A DNA stretch of 64,000 nucleotides from Mucidula mucida (Eukaryota; Basidiomycota; Agaricomycetes; Agaricales; Physalacriaceae): contig JADNYV010000024.1 of assembly GCA_015501055.1 (NCBI GenBank), positions 62,001 through 126,000 of the forward strand, read 5' to 3'. This document shows positions 1 through 9,932 of this stretch, piece after piece. Position 1 is the stretch's first letter. Each line of letters starts with the position of its first letter. Made by a program: the position numbers and the translations under genes. The notes beneath the pieces are model-generated. The model worked only from the letters and a program-made list of their open reading frames with translations, had not been told where the DNA came from and did no database searches.

Positions 1-1275
1 CCAAGAAAAGTACTCGAGGCATGAGTACGTTTGGAAGACAAGCATGGTGGAAGCTTCATGCAAATATATGTACAATGTTCCAGGATCGGTCTGTGGCGGA
101 CCCTGTTGGTCGGAGGCGCACAAAGCCCAAAATACCATAATATTATGGTTGATCTTCGTACATGAGTGAGGCTCACTATCCCCGCGCCTCCCCGCTCGAA
201 TGTTTTAAAGCCTTCAAGAGAACTTTGCCCCTGCAGGCTGTTATCGGGTTGCTGCGCTTGACGGAAGGAACGTGGGACTAAAAAGGAAAAGGTCTGCCGA
301 TGATCCGAAGTATGACAACAACCAGCGTCACGTTATCGTGCGCCTCAAAAATGACCATCCTCATAGTCGAGTTCACGAGACAGTACCGCAACTACTAGAG
401 CCGCCCTCGCCAGGCTACCATCCACAAGGCAAGGTGAACACGGAGCTCCAGTCTTCCCTCAAGAAGCCCACTGGAAGATTATTGAGGAAACCTAATTTCC
501 TCGTTATCTTGCCCAGCCGGAGACATCGAACGCCTGACTCGTCAGATTTCCTTCTTGTGCGCGTCGAGCTCACGAGACAGCCCAATTCGAGCCTGTGCTT
601 GCTAGGAGGCTGCCAAAGAAGCACAATTGTCTCAGCCATTTCCTCGGCTGCGAAAATCGCCCGATCGCGACGGGCTTATGAACCTGCGGGTAACACTCAA
701 TAGTTTTTCTAGTCGTTCGCCACCTGTTGATGACACAGTGATATGCAACGGACGCAATGCAAAAGAATCACATTGCCTCATACTCAATATAGGATTATGA
801 TACTCTAGTCTTGTTTTTCCAATACGTTTCTCTGCCGTCGGCCGCGACTATACACTCGGAGGTTCTTGCTCTTCTGCTTCTACAGATCGCAACTGGGTTG
901 CTAATGCTCTGCTGAGCAGCTAACTGGCCTACAGTTTCCTGTGTCATTTCTATCCAATCACATCGAAGTAACCGCACAAGTAGAATTCTACTTCAGGCCG
1001 GTGTTCGACTCAAACCCGTCAATGGTCAACTTGCTTAATAACGACACATACATCAGGCAAGTAGTGCGAGCTCTAGCATCGGGGAAAGAGAAATCGATTG
1101 AGAATTTCTAAGGGGTCTGGATCTATGGTCTTTGTCTGTCAATCTCACGTTGCAAGTCATGATTCCGACTCAAACAAGCCGAATCGCCTCTCCGACATTT
1201 GTACCTTCTACTAATGCACAATATATCATACAGAGCACTTCAATGCGACACGAGATCTCCGCGTTCAAGTTCGCA
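1..1275. other. No recognisable gene
   Basis: I see no supported gene here. An open frame at 272-703 (plus) has no recognisable domain, a basic low-complexity composition and no intron or promoter context, so it is not called. The right part is the 3' flank of the minus-strand secreted-protein gene that ends at 1276. Confidence 0.5.
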
Positions 1276-1979
1276 TTACAAGTCCTGGAGCAATCCTACA
1301 TGTGAATGCTCAGGCACGCTTGAATCGAACGTGACATAAACGCTCACCTGGTGGACACGTTCCTTTAAACTCCTGCGCGCCTTCAGCGACGATTACACCA
1401 TTCAAAGCATCGCCTCGGATCCTCCCCCACGCATCCCAACTATTGACCACATCGTCTGCGCAGTACGCCACCCACAGATGAACGAGAGTGGCCTCGCCCT
1501 CACAAATACTGATCAACCGGAACTCTTCAATGTACGAATGATACGTGGCCACCTGCCCTCCACTTGGATCAGGGAATCTCGTCGGTATCTGGTTCACGTA
1601 GGCAATCATGGCCTCGGAGTCATCCTTGAAGACTCGCACGAGTCTTTCGTCGAACTGGAAACCTTGCATGCCTCCTTGGCGAGTAGCACCTATGGTGTTG
1701 TCTTCGCCGTAGTTCGTTGTATTGACGAAAGTCTGGAATGGCGATGACTGATATGACCACAGATGAGGAGGTCATACTCACATACCACTCAGCATGCTGA
1801 AAAGACCCGGTGAGGTTGTACATCCTTTCAAATGGTACTGTGAATTGGCCTTCCGTCACCAAGATACCCGGAAAGTAGCCTTCGGGGCATTTTGGGTCGA
1901 AGTCGGAACCAGCAAGTGCGACCTTGCATCCAAGGAGAACAAGTAAAGCGGGCAGGCGACGAAGCATTCCGGGGTTCAT
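1276..1979 (-). CDS. Small secreted 4-cysteine protein (SSP-A)
   Basis: I do not recognise this family. It is an intact copy of a family that recurs at 17.1, 18.0, 18.9 and 20.9 kb. The model has three exons: 1782-1979 (or start at 1967, which matches the paralogs' N-terminus better), 1348-1732 and a tiny third exon 1276-1295, with GT-AG introns of about 50 nt. The protein begins with a hydrophobic signal peptide (residues 1-20), then DPKCPEGYFPG, the conserved VPFERMYNLTGSF block with an N-glycosylation sequon, and HAEWY at the first exon end. Exon 2 has GEDNT, LVRVFKDD, IPTRFPDPSGG and the conserved cysteines of ISIC, YCADD and GTCP. Mature length is about 180 residues with four conserved Cys, so a disulfide-stabilised extracellular protein is likely. 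A TATA-like sequence lies about 40 bp upstream. Function is unknown. Confidence 0.75.
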
Positions 1980-2346
1980 TTACGAGAAAACGAAGTAGTC
2001 AAGCAGGATTATATATTCTGAAGAGTCGGATGAAGACTGCAGCCGAGCGGAGTGTCGGTTACGCCTTCAGTCTTTATTCGGTCAAGCTCGGACGACTAAA
2101 CAGAATAGAGCGCTGGTCCAGTGGAATTTACCGCAACGTTGACCACCGAATGATATCTGAGGCAATACATTGACTTGAGAAAGTCGCCCAGTGCTCTCCG
2201 GAAATATGCCACTCCGATATGCCCTCTAGGCCACTTTTGTTTCCTGAATCTGCGATTGTCATGAAACTCATACCTACAGTAAGCTGCCGGGAGATGTGCC
2301 CCGAGATGGCAAAAAACCATGTGGCGTTCAAAAATAGATGCAAAAG
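1980..2346. other. Intergenic: SSP-A promoter and 3' flank of BBE-a
   Basis: Holds the promoter of SSP-A (TATA-like ATATATAATC on the minus strand near 2007-2017) and the downstream flank of the interrupted oxidase that ends at 2347. No gene seen. Confidence 0.5.
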
Positions 2347-2530
2347 TTACAGCTTGAAACCTCCAGTCAGAGCCATAACATCGCGTGGATCCACGCGTGC
2401 TTTAATATCCCTCAGCCTCTTCAGATTATTCCCGAAAATCCTCTCGACGGGGACATCGTACAGCGCGTAGTTCGGATACAAAGATGCGTCACGAACGCCG
2501 GCCTGTCCATTAGCCACAGCGACGTTCGTG
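2347..2530 (-). pseudogene. BBE-like FAD oxidase a, 3' fragment (beyond retrotransposon)
   Basis: This is the C-terminal end of the oxidase whose 5' part lies at 9933-11678. It encodes TNVAVANGQAG, then YPNYALYDVP and the terminal RVDPRDVMALTGGFKL, matching the ends of the four other BBE-like genes in the window (for example VADGQ, YPNYALYDTP, RVDPNDVMGLAGGFKL). The upstream exon breaks off exactly at the retrotransposon boundary. Joining across the element (2531-9932) puts the two parts back in frame as SAAHL followed by TNV, with no bases gained or lost. Confidence 0.85.
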
Positions 2531-2714
2531 ATTTCACGACTAGGGAAATGTACAGTGACAGGTTGCTCATAGGGTACAAATGAATACATTCTTTTGTGAA
2601 AGTCTTCCTAGACTAACTGCTTGCGTGTGATGGGAAAAGGGGGAGGCTCGGATAACCTTGGTAGGACGTCCGAGTCGACCTTGGGGTGAGCAGAGAAGGG
2701 GAACCGAAAACTCC
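2531..2714. repeat. Split direct repeat A, terminal copy (A1)
   Basis: 184 bp beginning ATTTCACGACTAGGG, matching 2958-3141 at an offset of 427 bp. It forms the outer end of the element next to the oxidase exon. Confidence 0.9.
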
Positions 2715-2784
2715 AACCCTTCTCTGCTCCGCATGCAGCTATCTAAGTCATTCAACAATACTTGAGAAGGTGCGGGTGGGCGGG

Positions 2785-2957
2785 ACAGAAAAATGACTTG
2801 ACGCGAGCGATTGAGCTTCGCTAGAATCGCTCGTTGAGTGTACGCGCAACTGTCACTGGTCGCGGTACGGAAGAAAGAGGCCACGGAGTCACGTGTCTTC
2901 TTCCGCGCGAAAACGCGCTCGGCTCCCGCTACCGGCGTCAACCTCCGCCGAGCTTCA
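2785..2957. repeat. Split direct repeat B, internal copy (B1)
   Basis: About 173 bp from ACAGAAAAATGAC to GAGCTTCAA, identical by eye to 9760-9932 at the opposite end. It joins repeat A2 directly, so 2785-3141 reproduces the junction of the two element ends, as expected of a circular intermediate. Confidence 0.9.
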
Positions 2958-3141
2958 ATTTCACGACTAGGGAAATGTACAGTGACAGGTTGCTCATAGG
3001 GTACAAATGAATACATTCTTTTGTGAAAGTCTTCCTAGACTAACTGCTTGCGTGTGATGGGAAAAGGGGGAGGCTCGGATAACCTTGGTAGGACGTCCGA
3101 GTCGACCTTGGGGTGAGCAGAGAAGGGGAACCGAAAACTCC
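2958..3141. repeat. Split direct repeat A, internal copy (A2)
   Basis: Second copy of the 184-bp A repeat, abutting B1 without a gap. The match to 2531-2714 ends at CTCC. Confidence 0.9.
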
Positions 3142-3221
3142 CAACTCCTGCAGCCTTCGGCGCGTCGAGGGTCCCGCACTCTCGAACCCCCATCCCAACG
3201 CAAGCCGAAAAGGCCCTACTC

Positions 3222-4343
3222 TCATATCCTTTCGACGTGCATCACTCCCAAGAGGTCCAACTGCCGCCAGTATCTCAAAAAGGCGTCCGATGACCATCTT
3301 CCGAGCGCCTTCACCACGCTTGGTTCCTTCCCCTTCAACAAGAAATAGGTTGTCCCCCCAATTCTGAAAGAATGTCCTGTCAACCTCGACAATCCGACCC
3401 CGGCCCAGATGTCGTTGCACCGTAGTAAGAAGGATCTCTTTGTGAGGATCTTCCTCTGGCCTTTCCGATCCAAGTATGAAGCAAGCATGTCGTCGCTGGC
3501 AAAGTCGTTCATGCTGAGGTGATGTTCCAGCGCCGCTATCGGATCTGTGATTCCCCGCTGGGCGCAGATCGTGACGTCCTCTCCCTCCTCTTTCTTCGTT
3601 TTGGTCCAGGGGAGAAATAGCGACCTGGAACCGTGTTCTGAAAGGGACTCTCCCAGCCCATTGCCCTTCGGATAATTCCTCCTGTCGAATTTGTCCTCGT
3701 TCGGCGAGTCTGGCATGAGTTCCCCAAGCCGGCACTGCGCGTAAAAAGCTGTAGTCGCCAGAGACGCGACACAGTTGTCCTTCCCATCTGTGACGTCCAA
3801 TCCTTTCAGCAGAACTTCCAGCCTCTGCAGAGTCACCGGTGGTCTGATCTGTTTCCTCTCTCTAGGACGTTCCTTCTTTACGCCTTCCATGACCTGCTTC
3901 AGACTCTGCCAGGTCGTCCATTCCTCTCCGTTTGCTATGTGGAAGGCTCGGATGCTGTTTATCTTGCTTGGCAGGGAGGCGGAGCCTTTTTCGCCCATCC
4001 ATGAGGCGGCGTATTCGCAGACTATCTCCTCCTGCGCCGGGAAACACATTTCCTGCGGGATCTCGTGCATCTTGCACCACCTTAAATAACTTCTCATTCC
4101 GCTCCTGTGGCCCTTCTTGGTGCCCTCTGCCCACGATCTCGCGATAGAGGCCCGTACTGTGTCGGAGATGTTCGTTTTCCGACCGAAAGCTAGGATGTAG
4201 TCTGCTAGGATGTCCTCGTCCTCTTTGCGTCTCCTGAGGCGAGGTTTTGACTGTCGCTTTTGCTTGGTGTCGCGTTTGGTCGCATTTGCGAGGCTATTTC
4301 TCAGCCTGACCATGGTGAGAGTGTGAGGGAGACGCGTCGTCAT
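3222..4343 (-). CDS. Tyrosine recombinase of Ngaro-like element
   Basis: A 373-residue tyrosine recombinase that would integrate the circular cDNA of the element. Visible signatures: a basic N-terminus, a core-binding-like helical region (about residues 50-170), the first catalytic Arg in AQCRLGEL (about 205), the His-x-x-Arg motif in GHSFRIGGT, and the nucleophilic Tyr in AFLRYWRQ near the C-terminus. All R-H-R-Y residues are present and the frame is uninterrupted. Length and motif spacing fit DIRS/Ngaro recombinases. Neighbouring RT/RNase H lies upstream in the same orientation, separated by a poly(A/T) tract. It could equally start at an internal Met (MVRLRNSL); the longer start is reported. 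Confidence 0.9.
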   Translation of the reverse strand: MTTRLPHTLTMVRLRNSLANATKRDTKQKRQSKPRLRRRKEDEDILADYILAFGRKTNISDTVRASIARSWAEGTKKGHRSGMRSYLRWCKMHEIPQEMCFPAQEEIVCEYAASWMGEKGSASLPSKINSIRAFHIANGEEWTTWQSLKQVMEGVKKERPRERKQIRPPVTLQRLEVLLKGLDVTDGKDNCVASLATTAFYAQCRLGELMPDSPNEDKFDRRNYPKGNGLGESLSEHGSRSLFLPWTKTKKEEGEDVTICAQRGITDPIAALEHHLSMNDFASDDMLASYLDRKGQRKILTKRSFLLRCNDIWAGVGLSRLTGHSFRIGGTTYFLLKGKEPSVVKALGRWSSDAFLRYWRQLDLLGVMHVERI

Positions 4344-4747
4344 GCCTGTGACCCAATCGTTCCTCCGCTCTGAGGATTATCCCAGTGGTCATTGGGTGCT
4401 CCCTTGTCTACTTTTCCCGTCGGGAAACTGGTGTATCGGCTAAATTTCCTGACTTAGAATCCTTCTCGCCTGGCTTTTCTTCTTTGTCAGGCGTCGCTGG
4501 TCTCTCGACCTTCAGCTGTGGCTGGCCTCTGCAAGGCGCCGTAGCTCAGTGGTTTGGTGTCCCTTCACCGGGATCCGAAGTGTCTCTTGACGGACTCGTC
4601 TTAGTTGTAGTATGTTGAACCATTTGTTCATCTTTTCCGATGCCTTTCTCTTCTTTTCTCTTTTTTTTTTTTTTTTTTTTTTAAAAAGGGGTAGCTGAGA
4701 ACGATTCTGATTCTGCGATATTCTATGTCTATAACAAAGTGTGCAAT
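4344..4747. other. RT-recombinase spacer with poly(T) tract
   Basis: Spacer inside the retroelement. It contains an uninterrupted T run at about 4661-4682 on the plus strand (poly-A in coding orientation). A stretch at 4537-4582 resembles the 5' half of a tRNA (GTAGCTCAGTGG) but lacks a convincing B box or T-arm. No gene. Confidence 0.5.
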
Positions 4748-6847
4748 CTACAATTCGTGATACCTTACTGAAGGCGCAACAAACTGGGCCAGATGATGGG
4801 GAATAGCGGGCGGGTATGGTAGGAGCCTCTTCTTTAACGGGAACTCTCCTTGCGAGGGCGCGTCGGCGATGTTGTCATGCGTCGACACCCACTCCAGTGT
4901 CAGCCAGATCTTGTAATCTTGCATCAGGCTGACGATGCGCCGTAGGATCTCGTTCTGGCGCTTCCCTCGAGAACATCCTGCCTTCAACGTGCCAACCACG
5001 CCCTGCTTGTCCGACCTGAGAATGATGTGGCAGTCTGTTATGTCCATGGCCTTCAGCGTGCGCAACGCCATCTCTACGGCGACCATTTCTGCCCAGCCGA
5101 TATCTCGCCCGTCGGACTTCCATCCTGGCAAGAGTCTCCAAGCGAGCCATCTGCTGTTGATCACCAGGCCAATGCCCCACGAAGTGGAGGCGTCCACCAT
5201 GAGAACAATGTCCACTCTTGGCTCGGATGGGCGGACACATTCCATCCCGACGAAGTCTTGTCTCAACTTCTCCAACCACCAATCGATGTCCTCCGCGAAT
5301 TCCTTGTTGATGCGGTGCTTGGCGTAGCCGGGCTTCTCTCCAAAGCTTGCTGCGAATTGGTAGAGAGATGGCATGTGGGAGCGGCCTTCTCGCGCCACCA
5401 GGCAGACATGGTTCAGGGTCCCGACAACGGACTCCACTTCCTTCCTCGATACCATCGCCCCCTTCTCCGCGAATGGTTCCAGCTTCTCGACGTACTTCGT
5501 CTTCTTCTTCTCCGGGAGGCAGACGACCTTTGTCAGGAGATCCCAATCGAAGCCGATGTACTGGAAGTTGTAGGCAAAAGGCTTGAACTTGTCCTTGGCC
5601 CATGGCCATCCTAAGCGCCCCGCAATCTCCCAGATCAGTTCTGCCGAGTACGTATACTCAAAATCTCCGTTCTCCAGCCGACGCTTGGGGTATCTGAAGA
5701 AAATGAAGTCGTCGACCCACTTCAAGACCGCCTGAATGCCGTAGAAGAGGAAAATCGTAACGATTGCATCTGCTATCCTCCCAAAGATTCCCGGCGAAGA
5801 TGACCCACCAAAGTCTAACGTTGGGTTCAACGAGAACACAATGCCCAGCATCACGACTGTGAAAATCCTCTCGTCCGGCCTGACCGGGACATTTCTGAAC
5901 GCCGATTCCACGTTGAACACGGCCACCTGCGTACCCTCTGGCGCATCCGCCACCTTGAGGAAACATTCCGCGAACGTCCCCCATTCGCACTGAAACTCGT
6001 CTGTGTCTATAACTGCGTTGATTGATGTTGTCTTCGGATCCATGCATATCTTTTCTCTAGAGTGATCCGGGTTCTGTTTCCTAGCGTCTAATTCTTCTGC
6101 AAGTTCTTTCGAAAGCGGTATGTGTGGAAACGAGTGATCTGTGGTAATGCGAAACTTTCCTGGTCGTTGTTCGACCACGTTCATTGGTGCTGATCTAAAG
6201 AAACCTGCGCCGCTGTCAGCAGACCGCCCTCAGAAGGAAAACTAGGTGTTACCTATCCTGCGTTCTAACTCCTCTCTGGAGAACGCTCCTTGTAACCTCC
6301 CTTTCGCTCGCTCCTCGGCGTACTTCTCGTCAATGAACGCCAGGTGTTCCGGCACCTTCGTATGGTTGGGCGGCGTAAAGGTCTCGCTGAGATGAAACTG
6401 TCCCAGACCCAGAGAAAACCCCTCTCTAATTCCTCTCGGAATGTTCTCGAACTGCTCCAGCGTTCCTGCCGCTCTGAGCTCCTCCTCCCACGCGTCCGCT
6501 TTGAAGGGCGTGACGATAGGGAACAAATCTTCCGTGACCTCCTCCCCCTTCGGCCGCGCGTCAATACTCAACGCCTGCGGCCCCACCTCCCCCTCCCCCT
6601 CCCCCTTCCCAACCTCAGGCGGAGTGGGTCTGCGAGTTGTGGGTTGAAAGGCCACAGATCCCGCAGGCATGAGCGAAGGTTTCATTGGTTCCGCATCCTG
6701 GGCGGTTGCAGGTCTTGCCGTGGTTCCATGCAAAGCAGAATTTGCGCCCGGTCTTCTTTTCGACCATTCCTCGGCCATTGGGAGCTTTCTCGACGATGAG
6801 AGAGTCCCCTCCGGGGCAGTTTTCTGACCGGTGAGCGGTGGACCCAT
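4748..6847 (-). CDS. Reverse transcriptase / RNase H (Pol) of Ngaro-like element
   Basis: Pol polyprotein that copies element RNA into cDNA. The N-terminal part (6253-6847) and the RT part (4748-6204) share one frame, separated by a stop that lies in a 48-nt GT-AG intron (6205-6252). Removing it joins RRIG to FFRSAPMNVV. RT features: EQRPGKFRITTD in fingers, YG..LKWVDDFIF carrying the catalytic Asp pair. RNase H features: VLMVDASTSWGIG, EMVAVEMALRTL, LRSDKQG and STHDNIADAPS, giving the D-E-D-(H/D) set. The frame is otherwise open. The 5' end overlaps the gag frame by about 230 nt in another frame, so expression may use frameshifting or an alternative start. No protease or methyltransferase is seen. 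Confidence 0.88.
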
Positions 6848-8879
6848 CGTACATGCACTTCGACGACTTTCCCGAGCTGTTCTGTTGGGATCGGGAGTAA
6901 CCTTGGGCGCCCTTCGCAGGAGGGTTCGAGCCGGTCTTGCGAAAGGAACCGCCTCCCGAGGAGTTTGAGCCTCCCTGGAGCCGACGCTTCAGGCCCTCGA
7001 CCTCGGCGTCCAGACGCGCGTCTCGGGCTTTCCTGGTCTCCTGCTCCGCTTTGCGCACCGAAATACACCATCTTTCCTCCGACCAAGTTGATACGTCCAC
7101 TCCGAAACGGGAGGTGAAGTGTTGTCTCATGACCCACTCCACGTAGAAGGTGACGGCTTTGAATTGCGTCTCGTCGGTCGCCTTCCTGAGGCATTTCACC
7201 CTCAGGCCTTCGAATTCGTCGGCGATCTCGTTGGCTCTCCTCGTGAGCCTGTACCCAACGTTGTTCCTCGGCGGGTTGAAGTGTCTTTGCAGACCGTCAG
7301 TCAGGTTGGTCATACCCGCGAAGAAAGGACCGGAATCAAGCTGAGTGTCGAGAACGACCTGCGCCTGCGTCGCGGACCATGCCAGTCCGCCGTCTTCGGT
7401 CACCGTCATCCTGCACTGGTCTTTCCCCAACGGCCGGTTCCTGTCCCTCTCGCAGGCGTCCGGCGTGCACATAGCAATTGTGATGGGTTCCCTCCAACCG
7501 GTCTCCAGGTTCCTTTGGACCCACACCGGCAGCGCCCATTCGTCTTTGTGGTGAGCTTCATCCAAAGTGATCCTGCTCCTCTTGCTCTCGCCATCATCGA
7601 AATTCTCCTTGCTTCGGTGGCGCTTGAGGGAGAACGGGCTGGAGAGCAGCGAAAGATGTTTCGTCCTCGATCTCAGCGGGGACGCTGGGGGATGGGGTGA
7701 TCCGTCTTCCAGGTGGAAGGAGCTAACTCTCTTAGCCCTCTTCCTTTCCGGCCTGGCCAGGGTCTCGTCTGGCGCCGGAGAGTCGGGTAGACGCGTCCTT
7801 TTCGAGGACGGCTTCAGCGGCGACGCGGGGACCTTCTTGGAGATGATTCCGCTGATCTTGCGGTAGAGAGCCAGAGCGGACCTGGGGCTCAGACCTGGGA
7901 CGGCGTCCTTCAGCTCGTCGTGAAGGTCATCTCTAGACTCCACCATCTCCTTGGCGGCCTTCTTGTGAGCCTCCTCTAAACGGGCGAGCTCGGCGGCCTG
8001 TTTCTTTTCCTTCCGCCTTGCCTCTGGTACGGAGTCCGCGGCTGCCTGAAGTCAATCTTGCGCCTCCTAAAGTTCCGCCTGCATCGCCTCCTCTGCGCGA
8101 ATGCTGGCGACCCTGTGGGCATCTAGCTCGTGTTCGGCTTTTGCGCGCTTCTCGTGTTCCTTGCGCGCCTGACGTCTCGCCTCGTCCAAGTCCGAGAGCT
8201 CTTTGTCCTTGCCCTTGGCTGCTCTCCGCAGCTCGGCCTGCTTCTCAGCCTCCCGTTCCTTGGAGATTCTATCCGCCTCCTCCTGAGCTTCTCTTGCGAG
8301 TCGGATTGCCTTCGATCGCTCGAGTGCCGCCCTGATCTCTTCTTTGGAAGCGGGTTTCCTCTGCGCGGGGAGGTCTTGGGGAGGCTGGTCATCCTCTGCG
8401 GGTGCTGGGGACGTCGGTTCTCCAGGAGCACCTTCGTCTCCGTCTGACTCGGCTGGGAACTCGTCTGCCTCAGTGGGAGCGTCCTGGGGAGAGTCTTCAT
8501 CACCCTCAGCCTCGGAATCCTCCAGCGACATCGCGTCGGGAGAGAGTTTCCCTCTCGAAGATCCCTGGGCTAAAGAGAGCTAGGTGAGGTTCGGCCTTGC
8601 GCCTTGGAAGGTATACTCACTGAACACCTTTCCCAGCGGCGACTTCGCTAGTCGACGACCTGCAGACTTCTTCAATTCTGCGAAGGTCTTCCTTGCTCCC
8701 CGAGACTTCTTCGCAACGGGGGCCGGGGCCGCCTTCTTCGACGACGAGGCGCGGGGCTGGTAGTCTGTATCCTTGGGGTCGTCCTCCGCGGCGTACTCCT
8801 CTTGCTGGATTTCGCGCGCGATGACCTCGTCCATGGCCTGCGTGAGCTCGACGTCGTTCCACTCGCTGTTCCAGTCCAT
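6615..8879 (-). pseudogene. Gag-like ORF of Ngaro-like element, three nonsense codons
   Basis: A single reading frame from MDWNSEW (8879) to 6615 is interrupted by TAG at 8580-8582, TAG at 8067-8069 and TGA at 8052-8054. All three are explicable as C-to-T changes of CAG or CGA. The N-terminal third is acidic and Lys/Arg-rich, the middle (about 8070-8530) is a Glu/Ala/Arg-rich coiled coil, and the C-terminus has a Cys/His finger of the kind found in Ngaro/DIRS Gag: FCFAWNHGKTCNRPGCG followed by HACGICG and a final His pair. The last 230 nt overlap Pol. Either the copy is defective and mobilised in trans, or stops are read through. Confidence 0.75.
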
Positions 8880-8910
8880 GTCGTCCTGGTCTGGTACTGG
8901 AAATTCGCGG

Positions 8911-9741
8911 TCAGCTCTCTGCTCCGCTCAACGTCTGTGACGACCTACTCTCTGAGTCGCCTCCTGCCTTGGCTCTCTTGGCTCTGGCATCCCTTGCCTT
9001 TGCGTCGCTCGCAGGCGCGTCTTTTGCCTTGGCCCTGTCCGCCCTGGCGTCTCTCGCCTTCGCGTCCTTGGCCTTTGCGTCTCCCGCGGTAGCCTCACCG
9101 GCTTGAGCGTCTCTTGCTGCGGCTTCTCTCGCCCTGGCGTCCCTCGCCGCGGCCTCTCTGGCCTTTGCCTCCCTGGCATTAGCGGCTCGCGCCCTAGTCG
9201 TCTCCATCTCCTCCGCGGTAGAGTTGCTATCCTCGGATATCGAGTCCTCCCCGGCTGGGATCGGCTTCGCCCACGAAGGCAGGTTTTCACGTCCTCGAGT
9301 TCTCCCACCGACGCCAGTTGTCGCCGACGGAGTTCTCGCGGGCACGAACCTAACCCTTGGAGCAGCTTCAGCGTCTCCCCGAGCGGCGGCGTGTCCAGCC
9401 CCCGACGCGTCTCCCGCGTTCTCCTGGGCTCCTCCTCCAAAATTGAGTTTCTTCCCGAGAGCGGCTGTCTTGGGCATCTCCGTCCTGCTGGCCGTGGAAA
9501 TGGACTGGGGGTTGCTGGGCCAAGTAGGGAGCCGAGCGTTGGATTGCAACCGCTCGCCCCCGGAGGCTGCCTGCTTGCCCGCCTTTCGTAATTCGGCCGC
9601 ATTTCGGTCGAGAGCCTTCGACAGGTCATCGTCGTGGGAAAGCTTGCCTGTTGGGAGCCCGCTCTGCGCTCGTGTGAGCCTCTTCTGGGGCTGTTCGTCT
9701 TCGATACGGGCCATCTCGCTGAATAGCCGTGTGCCGCGCAC
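8911..9741 (-). CDS. Ngaro-like element ORF1, decapeptide-repeat protein
   Basis: A 276-residue open frame at the 5' end of the element in coding orientation. The first 180 residues are polar and low in complexity. The C-terminal part (about residues 180-265) is an Ala/Arg/Lys/Asp-rich array with a ten-residue period, for example AREAAARDAR then AREAAARDAQ then AKDAKARDAR, predicted helical. It ends 32 bases before the gag-frame Met and may be its upstream exon or a separate product. Function unknown; a nucleic-acid-binding or oligomerising role is only a guess from charge. Confidence 0.55.
   Translation of the reverse strand: MRGTRLFSEMARIEDEQPQKRLTRAQSGLPTGKLSHDDDLSKALDRNAAELRKAGKQAASGGERLQSNARLPTWPSNPQSISTASRTEMPKTAALGKKLNFGGGAQENAGDASGAGHAAARGDAEAAPRVRFVPARTPSATTGVGGRTRGRENLPSWAKPIPAGEDSISEDSNSTAEEMETTRARAANAREAKAREAAARDARAREAAARDAQAGEATAGDAKAKDAKARDARADRAKAKDAPASDAKARDARAKRAKAGGDSESRSSQTLSGAES
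8955..9200. repeat. 30-bp tandem repeat array inside element ORF1
   Basis: About seven to eight diverged 30-bp units (recurring GGCGTCTCTCGCC and GCGTCCCTCGCC) encode the Ala-Arg-Asp decapeptides of ORF1. Units differ by substitutions, not frameshifts, so the reading frame is kept. Confidence 0.6.
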
Positions 9742-9759
9742 GTAGAGGCGGCTGAAAGA

Positions 9760-9932
9760 ACAGAAAAATGACTTGACGCGAGCGATTGAGCTTCGCTAGA
9801 ATCGCTCGTTGAGTGTACGCGCAACTGTCACTGGTCGCGGTACGGAAGAAAGAGGCCACGGAGTCACGTGTCTTCTTCCGCGCGAAAACGCGCTCGGCTC
9901 CCGCTACCGGCGTCAACCTCCGCCGAGCTTCA
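9760..9932. repeat. Split direct repeat B, terminal copy (B2)
   Basis: Other end of the retroelement, identical by eye to 2785-2957. Its last bases GAGCTTCAA abut the oxidase exon (GATGCGCTGC). One A is ambiguous at the junction because it occurs at both ends. Confidence 0.9.

Larger units (their letters stand above)
2531..9932 (-). mobile_element. Ngaro-like tyrosine-recombinase (DIRS-order) retrotransposon
   Basis: A 7.4-kb element, coding on the minus strand, inserted in the last exon of BBE-like oxidase a. Seen in sequence: a Gag-like region with a Cys/His finger, reverse transcriptase plus RNase H, and a tyrosine recombinase, with no methyltransferase domain and no protease or integrase. 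In coding orientation the repeats run B2, ORFs, A2-B1, A1, which is the split-direct-repeat layout (A1-ORF-B1-A2-B2 in the usual naming) of the Ngaro/PAT group. No target-site duplication is visible, as expected for circle integration by a tyrosine recombinase. Both repeat pairs look identical by eye, which points to a recent insertion. RT and recombinase frames are open; the gag frame carries three nonsense codons. Confidence 0.9.

Noticed and set aside
272..703. 143-residue open frame
   Set aside because: No motif, no paralog in the window and low-complexity basic composition; an opposite-strand frame covers the same DNA equally well.
4537..4582. tRNA-like 5' half (GTAGCTCAGTGG) inside the retroelement
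   Set aside because: No matching acceptor 3' strand, T-arm or B box follows, so no cloverleaf can be formed; probably chance.
8928..9824. 298-residue Arg-rich frame overlapping element ORF1
   Set aside because: Shadow of the decapeptide-repeat frame; it runs across the terminal repeat and is highly Arg/Pro-biased.
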